Source: Trichobilharzia regenti
Lineage: Eukaryota > Platyhelminthes > Trematoda > Strigeidida > Schistosomatidae
NCBI GenBank assembly: GCA_944472135.2
Contig: CALYDD020000393.1
Span: 372,001-436,000, forward strand
DNA: 64,000 bases
Direction: 5' to 3'
Part shown: positions 12,601-24,400 of the stretch, in pieces
Layout of the letters: each line of letters starts with the position of its first letter
Position numbering within the stretch: position 1 is the first letter of the stretch
Made by a program: the position numbers and the translations under genes
Notes under the pieces: model-generated
What the model saw: only the letters and a program-made list of their open reading frames with translations
Told to the model about the DNA's origin: nothing
Database searches by the model: none

Positions 12601-13560
12601 ATTACACTAATCGTCATTCAGTCTATTAATTTCCTGTGATGATAATAATAATTATCATGTCTTTTACAGGCACAGATGAGGAGGCATCATTAGTCATTGG
12701 TGGTGAAGCTACACTGTGGGGCACAAGTGTGGATGAGACCAATGCGATCACTCTAGCATGGTAAGTACCGTTTGTTAATCTCACATTGCAATTATGGTGC
12801 TATCAGCTTTCAACCACTTAACAAAATGGTTTGAGTTAAGTTAGGTGGAAATGAACCAAGTGTATATAGAGATTTTCGAGTTGACAAGACAACTGAGTGA
12901 AAATGTCGCTTGGGACAGAAAATGACCAAGGAGCCCAATGCTGAGTCTCTACTAGAATATGAGCATCCAATAACATCCCTTCAGGTTCAGATGAAACAGG
13001 ATGGACAGATCGATTGGATTCCATTGTTAGCCAATCATCAAACAAATATCATAAGGATGAATCGTGATTTTCACTACTCCTATGACTGTTTTCAACGTAT
13101 CGCATATATTACCAGTCACTATTTTTGAGTGTTAACCGCTAAGGGTTAAAGTTGACCGTCCTACTAATTTTGATATCAAAAGATCATTACTGAACTTTCA
13201 GGAAAGGTTGATGCTGGCCTCTTTTATCCTCACATTTGTTCACCAATGAATCGCACAGCTGGCCAGATACTTAGTGATACGCCTTCGTATATGCTACGTA
13301 GGCGAGACTCATACAAGAAATGATGAAGGTAGACATCCAGTTTGTGACAGACTGATTTTTGAATAGCCTGACAAAAATATTTAGTGTGACCTTATTTTTC
13401 TTGCTTTACTTACTACAACGAAGTATCTTCTCTCACCTCTGTGACATATATGTGTAGGCCCAGAGGTGCTGCTGTAGCTGAAAGATTATGGTCGCAAGAT
13501 CGGGATACGATTGAAGAATTCTCACAACGAATTGGTGAACTTCGATGCAGAATGCTCTAG
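3646..13560 (+). CDS. GH20 beta-hexosaminidase-like protein, probable pseudoenzyme (10 exons)
   Basis: Exons, placed by GT-AG boundaries and open phase: 3646-3979, 4022-4134, 4186-4296, 4338-4439, 4499-4607, 5951-6155, 8738-8912, 11955-12129, 12670-12760 and 13458-13560. They sum to 1,518 nt, giving 505 aa and a stop. The N-terminus is hydrophobic (a likely signal peptide), so the product is probably lysosomal or secreted. Family landmarks in order: NESYNVT then WGALRALET (end of the N-terminal domain), [16 protein letters not shown] (substrate Arg kept), [65 protein letters not shown], and [11 protein letters not shown]. In active animal enzymes GGDE carries the catalytic pair. Here Asn318-Gly319 stands in its place. 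No frameshift or stop interrupts the exons. Introns 1-4 are 42, 51, 41 and 59 bp; later ones run from about 0.5 to 3 kb. The last exon may instead splice at 13,560 (A|GTGAGT) to further coding sequence. Confidence 0.88.
5195..5887. mobile_element. MITE-like element with ~115-bp terminal inverted repeats, in hexosaminidase intron 5
   Basis: The left arm (about 5,195-5,310) and right arm (about 5,766-5,887) are near-perfect reverse complements. For example GTTACTGAACGAAGAATAC on the left is matched by GTATTCTTCGTTCAGTAAC on the right, and the identity continues through the ATTGGTGTTATGA region. The interior of about 450 bp codes for nothing recognisable. This is the layout of a non-autonomous DNA transposon. 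I could not fix a target-site duplication. The whole element lies in intron 5 of the hexosaminidase-like gene and could fold into a long hairpin in the pre-mRNA. Confidence 0.7.
5951..6155 (+). other. Hexosaminidase-like exon 6, with altered catalytic site
   Basis: The exon opens after TTGTAG and closes at TGTTG|GTGAGT. With the last base of exon 5 it reads PAHTLSWGK, where the family usually has PGHTLSWG. It ends [12 protein letters not shown]. Codons at 6,133-6,138 are AAT GGG, encoding Asn-Gly where active enzymes have Asp-Glu. The adjoining Val/Asp positions are also changed (Ile, Ala). The substitutions need several base changes, so a single sequencing error cannot explain them. Confidence 0.85.
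7370..8025 (+). mobile_element. CR1-clade retroelement 3' fragment in hexosaminidase intron 6
   Basis: Broken frames read [17 protein letters not shown] and VDRHMDSYN, matching the C-terminal end of the CR1-type RT at 26,289-27,731 ([21 protein letters not shown]). The fragment ends near 8,005-8,025 with AATAAAGCC followed by an ATT microsatellite tail, the same 3' end style as the other CR1 copies in this window. Stops and frameshifts show that it is dead. It is heavily 5'-truncated and inserted in the sense orientation of the host gene. Confidence 0.75.
8605..8725 (+). repeat. Dispersed repeat Y, copy 1, beside the exon 7 acceptor
   Basis: About 115 bp matches 44,395-44,515 (shared stretches GATAAATCACACA and TTGCTCATAATCATATCAA). 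The repeat runs to within about 15 bp of the acceptor at 8,737, so it probably supplies the branch-point region of intron 6. Confidence 0.6.
9105..9350 (+). repeat. Dispersed repeat X, copy 2
   Basis: Second copy of the repeat at 740-980, with small indels. It sits in intron 7 of the hexosaminidase-like gene, about 130 bp upstream of the 91-bp tandem array. Confidence 0.6.
9481..9702 (+). repeat. Tandem repeat, ~91-bp unit, about 2.4 copies
   Basis: Units start at 9,481, 9,572 and 9,662 (91 and 90 bp apart). Each begins ACTTGATYATC and contains GGGGAATAGGTAAAGGTAAC or a close variant. The last unit is partial. One diverged unit lies behind repeat X copy 1 near 975-1,088, so the array is probably part of that element. 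Confidence 0.75.
9703..11020. other. Intron 7 sequence, nothing recognised
   Basis: No exon, frame or repeat of a recognised family was found. Local GC content is somewhat higher around 9,950-10,480, which may be old transposon sequence. Confidence 0.35.
11030..11105 (+). repeat. Possible tRNA-derived SINE remnant
   Basis: The text CTGTTAGGACGCTCGCCGAC followed about 15 bp later by CCAGGGTTAGATCGC resembles a tRNA-like box A region and box B (GGTTCRA-type). A complete tRNA cloverleaf is not evident, and no second copy was found to define its ends. Confidence 0.3.
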
Positions 13561-14652
13561 TGAGTCCTTGTATTCTTATATTCATGTGTAATCCAATGTG
13601 GCAGGTGGAAGTAAATAGACATTTAATGCATATTCTGAAGTTATACTGTGATATGTTTGTGCCCTGGCCTTTTTTCCAAAATACTCACTGTTAGTTGTAT
13701 CCACTTCTTCCGCTGGTTAGTCGCAGTCTTCATCATATTTCGATCCCGCGGCAAAGTATGTGACGTCCATTTTGTTTCCAACGAAGAATTTTATCTTACT
13801 TCATTTTTGTTGCATATAATATTAGCACAAGCACAGATATTAGAAAATTTATCCAGCCGCGTTTATTTGAATGTTGCATGGTTGGTGCAAATGCAAAATT
13901 CAAAGATTCATTGAATTAGCTCAAAGGAAAAGTGAAGTTTACTAAGCGATTATACCTCTTGGGATGTATTAAACATCTGAGAGCTTTTCACTGCACATGA
14001 TGAATGTTGCTTAGGTGCTAGTGAAGGCTGTAAATTAACCATGATGATTAATTTGATGGTTTCGTGCCTTAAAATGTGGGCAAAACACCTTACTCGATAA
14101 ATAACAATTTGAAGACAAAACACGTAGTTCAGAAAGAGGCTCATTTCGGTGAAAACATTTTCCCGGTTAGCTGTACAATCGAACTTATATACATTTTTTC
14201 TCATTGGATAGGAGTAACAAAAGTGATTAGATGTCGATATTTGTCAATGCATATGAAGAGTTGAATAAGTGTATCAGAGATCCGGTAGAAGGGTTATGCA
14301 ACAAGGTGAATCATCTAATCCCTTTGCACATAGAAACAAAGGAATATACTGAGTTAAGTAAGAGTTCCAAAGACATACAAGAGTTACATACAGAGTCAAC
14401 AACAAACAAACTAAATTCAAGTGAGAAGAAATCAACACGGTTGTTGCCACGATAGAAGTGATTGAATAATTTTTTGGTAAGCATATCTACGGTTTTCTTA
14501 AGTGAATGGTTAAGGCTTCAGAAATGCGACGGAGAAGGCAGAGTATTTCACTTGATAGGTTGTTCTTAACTTCGTAGAATACTTTGAAGGACGCCTTTGT
14601 TGGGATGGAATGGTCGGCACTCACTTAATGTATGATTATTTTACTCTTCAAG

Positions 14653-14790
14653 GGAGAACTACTAGATTTCTGCAACCAGGAGTGGGATAGTGTTCTTGAA
14701 CATCTTCAGACAGATATGCGTCCAACTACCAATGTATCTGGCTCCAAAAGAGTAGGTGAACTGATATATGTACACAACATAACAAAATAA
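14653..14790 (+). CDS. Possible alternative terminal exon of the hexosaminidase-like gene
   Basis: After the acceptor TCTTCAAG at 14,652 there are 45 open codons and a TAA at 14,788-14,790. The frame contains LLDFCNQEW, which resembles the YCNHE-type C-terminal end of animal hexosaminidases. Direct splicing from 13,559 would create a stop, so a small unidentified exon between 13,560 and 14,652 would be needed to join it. The link to the upstream gene is therefore inferred. Confidence 0.4.
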   Translation, partial: GELLDFCNQEWDSVLEHLQTDMRPTTNVSGSKRVGELIYVHNITK

Positions 14791-17700
14791 CGAGGAGAAT
14801 TTAAATTTCCATAGGCATTATAGCTGTCTACCAATACTAGTTATTCGATGTGTGAAACAACAAAGCTGATTGTAGATTTCTTTGTAATTGTTTGACGATT
14901 TATTTCAGTAACAACATAGAAGCTCATCCAGTCAACGGTCCAGGTTTCTGCCCAACTAAAATTTTGAGAACATGAAAAAACTGGAGAAAGTGAATGAAGA
15001 TTGCTACTCAACATTTTGTGCATCAGAGTTTTATTGATTTTTATTTTATTCAAATGAAATTTCTAAATATTTTCAATATCCACTGAAATACACTCTTTTG
15101 AAAGAAGTAACCTTTGGCTGTCTGAGTGAGTACAGGCTTTGCGAGTCTTCTTTCTACAACAAGGTGAAAATTACTTCAGCACACTGTTTGTTATTCGGCG
15201 CTGTATGAACGCTTATCAATGGTCAGTGTAGTCCATGTATAACTGACAGCTTCACTGTCACATCTTCACTTGGTTGTCTTTCGTCAGTTCCAATTAGTTC
15301 AACTACTGACAAAAATCTTTTATTTTTTTCCTGTGTTCTTATCCACGTAATTATTGAATGTCCAAGTGATCACTTATCGGCTAACTACTATTTGAGGAAA
15401 TGGCGTTGGATGCTTGTTGAAGCCATTCAAAGAGCATATTTAGGCTACATGCATTTCATTCTGAATGTTCGTCGAGTGGCAGGCTTTTGGCTGGTTTGGT
15501 GTAACAGTTAGTTCATATCTATTCTGTGGGTGTTATGAATTCGAATGTTGTTCTAATCCCTAGTGTTACAGATAAATACGCCGATTTCAGAGTAAGGAAT
15601 TCGCCTCCCAGTCGATAATCTATGGCCTCATCCATGCCATCCATAGATGAAATGATAATGCTTGATTAAGATAATTGAAAGAGGAATGTCTCTTTAGATT
15701 GCTGTTGCTCATGCCGATTAGTGTTTTCACCAGGTGTCTTCACCGCCACCTGATTTTCAACGCTTGCCTCAGTTCCTGTTTTTACTGCTACCTCTGTCAA
15801 CTTCTTGGTTAGGCTTGAATTAGGTCACTGATATGGCGTATAGTTCCATTATGCTTTAATTTCATTTGACAAAAAACACACAGTGATGCCGTTTTATTCA
15901 CAAATGGCATGTAGAGCACAATGTTCTGCTCATGATGTCATCGATTAGCCCAGATAACTTTTTCAGACTCAAGTTTACATTTCCATTACTTGTCATTCTT
16001 TGATTTTACTGGCAATAATATTCTATATATTTCTGTTTCTGGTACTCAGTATTCCTTATGCCAAGTGTTCAGTGTAGACTCGATGGACATAGATTCAGTG
16101 GTGATCTACTTCCTTCACTAAATTGTATCGCTTTAGGAACTGCGTCAACCTACTATGGGATTTTATATTAGTGAATGCAATACGACTCCCAGATTTTCTC
16201 CAAGCTATTCGTTTTACTAAAGTCAGTCATTCTGCACTTAGTTGAATTTTCATGTCCAGAATACCTGAGTTACACCGCTCTAATCGACTGATTTATGTGG
16301 GTGAGGTGTCAGTTGCTGCAAGGCACTGTTCAGATGAAATTAGTTTTCCTATTAGTTTGACTATTCTAACATGTATCATTAAAATCTAACAAAATAATAT
16401 TCATAAACCAGAACCACCCATAACTGTTTATGTGATACAAGAATATAACTACGAGTTCAAAGATTAAGGTGTAGTTTATTCATTAATTAAACTGACACCA
16501 CACAAATTAAATTAAAAAATGCGTCTTGTTATCTTTCTGTCTCTCTCTATATCATTGATGTTAGTTTCAAAGTACACACATATTTCAGTAGAAAAACAAC
16601 CAACACGACTATCTGTTTTCGAGATGAAACACACTTTTTCAGCCTACTTGACATTTGTACATGAATAATCACTTCAATAAATAATAAAGTGGCACAGTTT
16701 AATAACTAATTCCACACGATTTTTCGTTATATTTTTTTTCACAAAACTATCGTTTCAAAATAAGCTATTTCAAATGAGTTGGCTTCAATCTCAATGAAGC
16801 TCTGAATTCACTATGCAGGTTTTAAAATGAAAACTAAAGTAACATGACATTCAGCATTCAATAGAAACTTCTCATCTTCACTTGAGAACAATTAGACAAG
16901 AACCCTAACCATTGTTCTGTCTGACTGGGGTAATCCTTGGGCATAAGGTTCTAGAGTAGGAGATATCAATGTTGAGAGAGTGGTCGAAAGACGGAATTTT
17001 GACGGTTCAAGCCAAAGTTGATGGATAGTCATTCCTTTTATTAGTAGCGAGGCACAGAAGCGTAGTGGCTGACATAATACTGAAAGGAATTCATCACTAC
17101 AAAAGCCTTCAACCGGATCCGATCAATGCTGGTCATTCTCAACGTCTAAAGCGTATAATTACAATTTTAACATTTGTTCCTTGACTTGTGTTCATATTAA
17201 TCATGTTTCACAAAAGTTGCTGTTCAACTGGAATTTCTTGTAATTTTTGTTTGGCTTAATTGCTTATTAAATTGTGGCAGAGAACCTGACTAACTGAAAT
17301 CAAGTTGACTCGATAGGCAGAAATGTGAGAGAGAGAGAGAGATTCCATTTCAATCTTCTTTTAGTGTGAATTAATTGACTCAGTAGGGAAATACAACACT
17401 GTTTAATCACTTATCAGCTGCCTAATTGATAAATACACTCAGTCGTTTCACTTGAAGGAGACAAATAAGGATAATTAAAACGTCTATTCTCAATACATTT
17501 CACATGAAAGGCGCCAGTTTCGAGATATCAGCAATATGGCACATGAAGTAAGGGTTATTTACACGTTCATTATTCCTACAGGAATATATGTTGTATGACA
17601 TTTTGGCTTACATGTACGATGAAAGCAAAGCGTAATACATGTGGAAATGAAGTTGTGCAATTTTCTTTTCACAAGTACATTTTTTAAGTGCAACAAAGAA

Positions 17701-18140
17701 GTATGATTTTGCGAGTGTGCATTATATGAACTGACAAGAGAGATGGATGACTGGATTGGTGTCCAATCATAAATTTCCTAATCAGGAGGCCTGTTTCCAC
17801 TAATACTATTATTGATAGATACATGAATGACCCTATATACCTCACTTGAATACCACTGATTGATTAAACGTGCAAGCCTTTATTCGTGTTAATTGTTCAG
17901 CAGTGAGTCAAACCGATAAAGGTTTAATACACCTCTTGGATAATGAGGATTTCATCCAGTGGGGAGTTTCTCGACTTTCAACATTTTGAAGTCAATTCGA
18001 TTGAAGCAAACAACATTCAATGAAGTGTTTGTCTATAGTGAATTTGTATTAAATGTTTTCAAAATATCAAGTATTGATTTTGTAGGGAAATTTCTATGAT
18101 TGATTTGACGATTTTATGATGAGCGGACATTAGTTAGAGA
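14791..18140. other. Long non-coding stretch, nothing recognised
   Basis: No convincing exon or transposon protein on either strand. A short GA microsatellite lies at about 17,327-17,341. It could be the 3' flank or further intron of the upstream gene. Confidence 0.4.
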
Positions 18141-18144
18141 ACCA

Positions 18145-18300
18145 CTGGAAAACCTGCAGTGAGTACTGGACAGCTGTTTCGTCAGCCTAATTTGCCACTC
18201 TTCATCAGTAAGCACCGATTGATAGGGTTCGAATCAAGGACGTTCTGGCTACAAGGCTAGCGAGTTCGTAGACCATGAAGGAGCTACTGGAACCCGATCC
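18145..18300 (-). mobile_element. SINE-like element with hammerhead-ribozyme-like core, copy 1 (minus)
   Basis: Reading the minus strand, a tRNA-like box B (GATTCGAACC) near 18,230 is followed by CTGATGA (complement of 18,202-18,208). GAAA and the palindrome CAGCTG come next (complement of 18,171-18,180), then UC and CAGTACTCAC. This is the order of a hammerhead core: CUGAUGA, stem II, GAAA, a tiny self-complementary stem III, then cleavage after GUC. Stem II and stem I pair poorly in this copy. The layout resembles the schistosome Sm-alpha family, which carries a Pol III promoter and a hammerhead. Confidence 0.5.
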
Positions 18301-18479
18301 AATGACCAGCAAGCCCATAACTTCTAACTTCTGCAAACTCATGACATATCGCGACCACTTCAACGTGCTGCACCCTACCGGTCACGGATTCCCACAAGAA
18401 CCTCAGGTCAACTGCCTGAATACGGCCATTCACTAGTTAGCATCAGATTAATTTTCGAGTACTAGTTTTATGGGGAATT

Positions 18480-18650
18480 TTGTTTCATTGGTTCGAGGAT
18501 TTCATCATGATGTCATCACATTCTGGGTTCGAACCTCAGCGGTGGGTGAGTTGTGATAAAGAGTCCCAAACTAGGACTGAACAGCTGTCCAGTACTCCTA
18601 GGATTTCATATTACTTTGTGTTTGTGTTCTCCACCTTGGAGTTATTCAAA
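18480..18650 (+). mobile_element. SINE-like element with hammerhead-ribozyme-like core, copy 2 (plus)
   Basis: Box B (GGGTTCGAACC, about 18,528) is followed by a degraded core TGATAAAGA, a good stem II (GTCC at 18,563-18,566 with GGAC at 18,574-18,577, loop CAAACTA), a shifted GAA, CAGCTG at 18,582-18,587, then TCCAGTACTCC. It aligns with the minus-strand copy 300 bp away, and between them they give a consistent consensus. The core bases CUGA and GAAA are damaged here, so self-cleavage is unlikely. Confidence 0.5.
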
Positions 18651-18689
18651 CAATGGAAATTATTGCTTTCCTAGGAAATAAAACCTCAA

Positions 18690-20375
18690 AGTTGCTTTAT
18701 CTCATGAGAAATGAACATGTTTTCCTAACGGCAGTGCCAGGTGATATCATACTCGCTGGAATTATATACTTTGGTACCAACATTGTCCAAACGCATTTGT
18801 ATGTGAGAGGTTTACAATTTTATTTCAAATAATCGAAGATACGAAGTCAGTTCCATATACTCAGCTACTGTATGGTGGAAATGCCTGCAAATTAAGTCAT
18901 AGATGCTCGTTGCAGTGTATCATTGAGGCTTTTAAGATAGAGAAAAGTCTTCTGTTTGTCGCTGTTAACAGTCCGTTGCTTGGTGACAGATATCCATATT
19001 ATATATGTGGTTGTTGACATGTCTGCTATATTTTGCTATGCATATTTGGATCGACACTCCATTATAATTAGCCATTCATGTTAAGACTGTCTATTGGTTT
19101 GTTCACACACTTGTCTGAATGGTCATATATATTTCGCTCACACAATCTTGTGTGACTTACTTTACTTACACTTTGGTGTGATACCACTTATTGCTTCTCC
19201 TTGTGTTTGGAAAATAGAAGTATCATCGCAAACCTAGTGGTCTTCTGATTTCCGCTTTCTTGCGTCAGGACAATTAAATTCTCGACCAGTACATAGCAAT
19301 AATTTGGCGACGAGTACATAACAAAAACTTCTGCTGATTGTTGGGCAGTGGTAGTTAGAAGTTTTAATGAGGTTTTATAACTTACAGTGAGTGAGGTGTA
19401 CTTTGACAACCAATTTTCAGTCAAATTCTCGCCGAAACAGTAAAAAATGGTCACACTCAATGTTGGTATCTCAATTCAGGGATAAGAATGGGAGACGAAT
19501 AATTTTCTCTAAGAAAATCTGTCACCAAATTAAGTGTTACTTGACACAATAAGGTGTTCAATGCAGAACCATAAAATCACTAGGACATCTGTTTTCAGGA
19601 GTTTCCAGCGTACAGGTAACTGCTTGTTCCATCTTTAGTGATAAATCTGATGCCTAGGTGAGGAGATGTTTCTATTTCCTTCAGTCAATCTATTCATACA
19701 AGAAGTTATCGCCAGTGTTTATTGAGCTTACGATCTGCCAATAATCAGCATATATGTGCCATGACAGTGCGCAAACTAACTGGTATCTCTGACATGAAAT
19801 AGCTGATGAATTTCCGAGTACTAACTGTAAGCGCTTGTCTTTTGGTACCCCTAGTAAGCCTTGCGTTTAGTGAGGTCTCGGGTGGTTGTGAAACACCCTA
19901 AGTGAGAGGTTTTTGGTCCTTGAGGATATTTTAATCAGACGGCCCTGGTTCACTAGATAGTCTTTCCACTTGATTGAGGAAGAGAAAAGGGGTATAAGGT
20001 GAGCAGTAGCAACAGGTAAAAATGAAGAATGGAACGAGTGAGCAGATACCTTGGACACGAGCACTCACAATTTCAGTGGACTGATTACATGGAAGAAATT
20101 TAGTCAAATATTATTCGATTGACTGTGATTTCTCAACTGATTTTAGACCACTTAATTGTTCTGAAAATTTGGCTCACTAACTCCTTATTGTAGTTTGCAA
20201 AGTAGTCCATTTCAGTTGGAGGACATCGCGCCCATCCCATAGCAATGCCTGTATTATCTCCTTATCCAAGAAATGATGTGTAAGAAATGATACACATAAA
20301 AGAAGCCTTGAAACTTAATAATTATCCGGATAAATTAGTCAGAAAATATGTAAGGAAAATAAAATAAATAATGAT
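18690..20375. other. Non-coding, nothing recognised
   Basis: No exon or mobile-element protein found on either strand. Confidence 0.4.
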
Positions 20376-20470
20376 AGTAGCGATAGTGATAATAACAATA
20401 ATAATGATAACACTAATAATGATAATAGTAGTAGTGATAATAATAATAATAATAATATAATAATAACGAC
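20376..20470. repeat. AT-rich microsatellite (GATAAT/AATAAT type)
   Basis: Imperfect repeats of GATAATAAT and AATAAT-like units run up to the start of the Penelope-like remnant. Confidence 0.8.
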
Positions 20471-20509
20471 ACCAACAATAAGGAATCTAAATCACCAACA
20501 GTAAATCCA

Positions 20510-21010
20510 TACAAAGAAGGAACCTCGGAAGCCTTACGCAGAATTCTTAACAAGGCAGGAAGAAAAGTGGCTGGCATTCAAACCAACCATAAACTCAATT
20601 AGAAACAAGCCTTGTCGGATCAATCCTGTGGAGCCTTTAAAACAAAACAATTGAGTTTATCTAATACCCTGCCTCCGATGATTATCACGTCGAATACATA
20701 GGTCAAATTAGCAGAATAGAGGCGGTCAGACTAGCTGAACATATAAACCTAGCAAAATCTAGATTGGTTGACCCGAATAAGATAAGAAATCTAGAGAATA
20801 GTTCAGCTATAGCAGTTACCACATGCAGTTACACACAACCATACAATAGGATGGAATGGGATAAGATGACAGTTTTAAAATCTAATGTCACAGGGTATAG
20901 GGAGAGACTAGTGCGCTACATTTTGCTTAGATACATAAAACTCTCATTTCTTTGTCGTTTCTCACCCCGAAGTTCTGGAAATTATTGCAAGCCGTTTACT
21001 TTCGAACAGT
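20510..21010 (+). mobile_element. Penelope-like element 3' remnant (GIY-YIG region)
   Basis: Across several frames one can read RILNKAGRKVAG, then a Cys-containing stretch, then VEYIGQISRIE followed by RLAEHI and LENSSAIAV. This order (YIGQ, R, EH, SAIA) is that of the GIY-YIG endonuclease at the end of Penelope-like elements. Stops and frameshifts are frequent and only the C-terminal part remains. It is a separate copy from the one at 1.1-2.8 kb, on the other strand. Confidence 0.5.
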
Positions 21011-21439
21011 AAACCTGTGGATATAATATTATTGACAACTAATACCTATAACAAACTGTTTGACATTTTGTGACCTCTTAACACTAACTCATATCTGTAA
21101 TTGTATATATTGTTGGATTTACATGTTCAAGTTGGCTCAGGTCAGTGAGTTTATGGTTTTGGTACTATTTTAGTTAACTGTGCTTAACTGCATTGCATGT
21201 TGTTGTATTGTATTGCTGTTGTCGCTTTTTGCCCTTTTTGCTGTGAATTATTTTCCTTTTGCTGGTGTTGTTCTGATTGTTTTATTCCTTGTTTTCCGAT
21301 TTTAAGAGGAGCAACTCAAAAGGTCGCTCCACTGTAGACTATATCTTAATGTAACAATCCATTTCTCAGGCGTGAGGCTAGCGACCACACCCTGTAATCA
21401 AAGTTGCTAAATAAATTTCAGTCCGATGAATCTACCTGC

Positions 21440-24400
21440 GCCAAAAGAAAAAGTCTGTGTGAGAACATGGAACGTCCGCACCATGTCCGAGATCGCAAAC
21501 GAAATGAAACGATAAGGAATTCAAGTACTGGGGATATGTGAAAGCAGATGGAACGGAAATGGACTCACCAAATTGTTAACGGGTGAGTCAGTGATCTACT
21601 CCGGTCACCAAGAAGATAACCACACGCAAACCGAGGGTGTGGCTATCATGATTTCACCAACGGCAACGAAGGCCTTGATGCAATGGGAAGCAAACTCGCC
21701 CAGGTTAATGACCGCCAAATTCAAATCCAAAGGAAGGAAAGTGTCAATTATACAATGTTATGCACCCACAAACAACGCAGACCTCGAAAAGAAAGAAGAA
21801 TTCTACAGAGAACTGCAGGCAACAATGGACGATACTCCAGCTGGCGACATGAAAATACTAATGGGAGACATGAACGCCAAACTGGGACCAGACAACACTG
21901 GAAGAGAACTCATCATGGGTAGAGAAGCTCTTGGAGAAATGAATGGAAATGGAGAACTCTTCGCCGACTTCTGTGCATTCAACGAACTAGTGATTGGTGG
22001 CAGTGTATACAAACACAAAGATATCCACAAGGCTACATGGGTGTCACCAGACGGGCAAACCAAAAACCAAACTGACTTCATCTCAATGCTGCTCAAGGAA
22101 GTGGAGGCGCAGCCTACTGGACACAAAAGCAAGAAGAGGAGCAGACGTTGGCTCAGACCACTATCTCGTACAAGGGACAATCCAAATCAAATTAAAAGCT
22201 TTCAGGGAATCAGGAGCTGCAGATAGACCAAAAGCCAAGTTCAACACTCAAAAGCTGAAGGACCAGGCTACAAAGGACATCTTCATTGCAAGCATAAAGG
22301 ACAAAGCCGAGACACAAATCAACACCAGCGAAAAGGTCAGCGTCGAAAAGCACTGGGACAACTTGAAAACGGTGTGGAGTCAAACCTGCATGGAAGTTCA
22401 AGGCAGAAAGAAGAGACAGGACAAACAGTGGCTCACTACGGACACCTGGAAACTAATAGAAGAGAGAAGGACAGTGAAACAAAAGATTATCCAGTGCACT
22501 GACGAGCAACAAAAACATGAGTTGAATGCAAGCCACAATACACTGAACAAAAGAGTGAAGAAGAGTGACAGGGAAGACAAAAGAAAACATTATGAAGCCA
22601 TAGAAAGTAAATCAGAACAAGCTGCAATGCAAGCAAAGGAGACCTCGCCACACCCTACCAAACAACTAGGCACCTTTCGGGCAAAAGTTCGACACAGATT
22701 AAGCCAGTAAAGGATGACAATGGAAAGCCAATCACCAAAGAGCTGGAGCAAAGAAAACACTGGGCTGAACACTTCAAGAGACTTTTAAATCGACCGCCAC
22801 CTACAACGCGCCCAACAGTACCAACAACGGAAGCAGAACTACCAGTAAACATCAACTCCACCCCGACGAAACCAGAGGTCCTGAATGCAATCAAGATGCT
22901 AAAAGCCGGAAAAGCAGCAGGACCAGATGGGATTCCAGCAAAAGCATTGAAAATGGATCCAGAGACAACAGCGGACTTGATGACGCCACTGCTGGAGAAG
23001 GTATGGACAGAGGGCAAAGTACCTGAGGAAGGAAGAAAGGATACTTATTCAAACTACCAAAGAAAGGAGACTTAAGTCAATGTAAAAACTGGCGCGGAAT
23101 TATGCTCTTGACTATTCCAAGCAAAATACTAAGCCGCAACATCCTGGAAAGAATCAAACACGCCAACCTGGTTGAAAAACTTCGACCGTAACAAGCTGGA
23201 TTCAGGGGAAACAAGTCATGTACTGATCATATCGCCAAACTACGGATCATCATTGAACAAAGCTTGGAATGGCAGTCACCTCTCTATCTCAACTTCATCG
23301 ACTTTGAAAAGGCCTTCGACAGCGCAGCGTTGATCGAGAGGTCATTTGGCAACTACTTCGCTACTACGGGGTGCAATCGACAATTATACATCTCATCCAA
23401 CAAATATACGACAATGCTGCATGCCAAGTAGTCCACAACGGGAAACTTACGGAAGCCTTCGAAGTGAGGACGGGAGTGAGACAAGGCTATCTACTATCCT
23501 AATTGCAGTAGATTGGATAATGTGACAGACAGTGAGCAATGAGGAAACAGGCAAAAAATGGACCTGCACAACAGACTTGGAGGATCTGGATTTCGCCGAT
23601 GATATATGTCTGATTTCCCACAAACTGGAAGATATGCAAGTGAAAAGCAACAAGTTGGAAGAAGAAGCATCAAAGATAGGACTTCACTACAGGTGAACAT
23701 AGATAAAACAGAGGTGATGAAGATTCCTAGCCAACATCAACAGCAACAACGACAACAGACAACAATCAGCATAAATGGGAGGAACCTGAAAGAAATAACC
23801 TCCTTTACTTAACTACCTACCTGGGAAGCATCGTTTCAACTACAGGCCGACGGAACTGACGAGGATATCAAAGCCAGAATCGAAAAAGCAAGACAAGCTT
23901 TCATTAGTCTCAAATCTGTGTGGAGGTCAACAGCACTCAGCATCAAAAATAAGATCCGGATTTTCCACTCCAATGTAAAGTCAGTGCTACTATACGGATC
24001 AGAGACTTGACGAGTCATAAAGAGCATCTCAAACAAACTTCAGACCTTCATTAACAGCTGTCTTCGCTCAATAGTACTCAAGATCAGATGGCTGGCCAGA
24101 AAAGATCAGCAACAGGGATCTCTGGCAATAAGCGAACCAATCAGGAACCGATTGTGAAACAAATAGGCAGGAAGAAATGGAGATGGATTGGCCATACTCT
24201 GAGGAAGCCATCAAGTGACATCACTAGACAAGCCGTCGTTCGAGTGGAACCCGAAAGGGAAGCGGCGAGTTGGTAGTCAGTACAAGGAAGAATTGGAGGA
24301 GGTCATGCGAGGAGGAGATGAAAGCATGTGGACAGACCTGGAGCGGGGTGAAAAAGTCGTCAGAAAACAGAAGGCAAGGAGGTGCGCAGCTGAAGCCCTA

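Noticed and set aside
14231..14455. 74-codon Lys/Ser/Thr-rich frame as a missing hexosaminidase exon
   Set aside because: No similarity to the family's C-terminus, and joining it from 13,559 would give a stop codon (TA|A).
21803..22180. Minus-strand 125-codon frame and other frames opposite the RTE element
   Set aside because: Antisense shadow of the endonuclease coding sequence.
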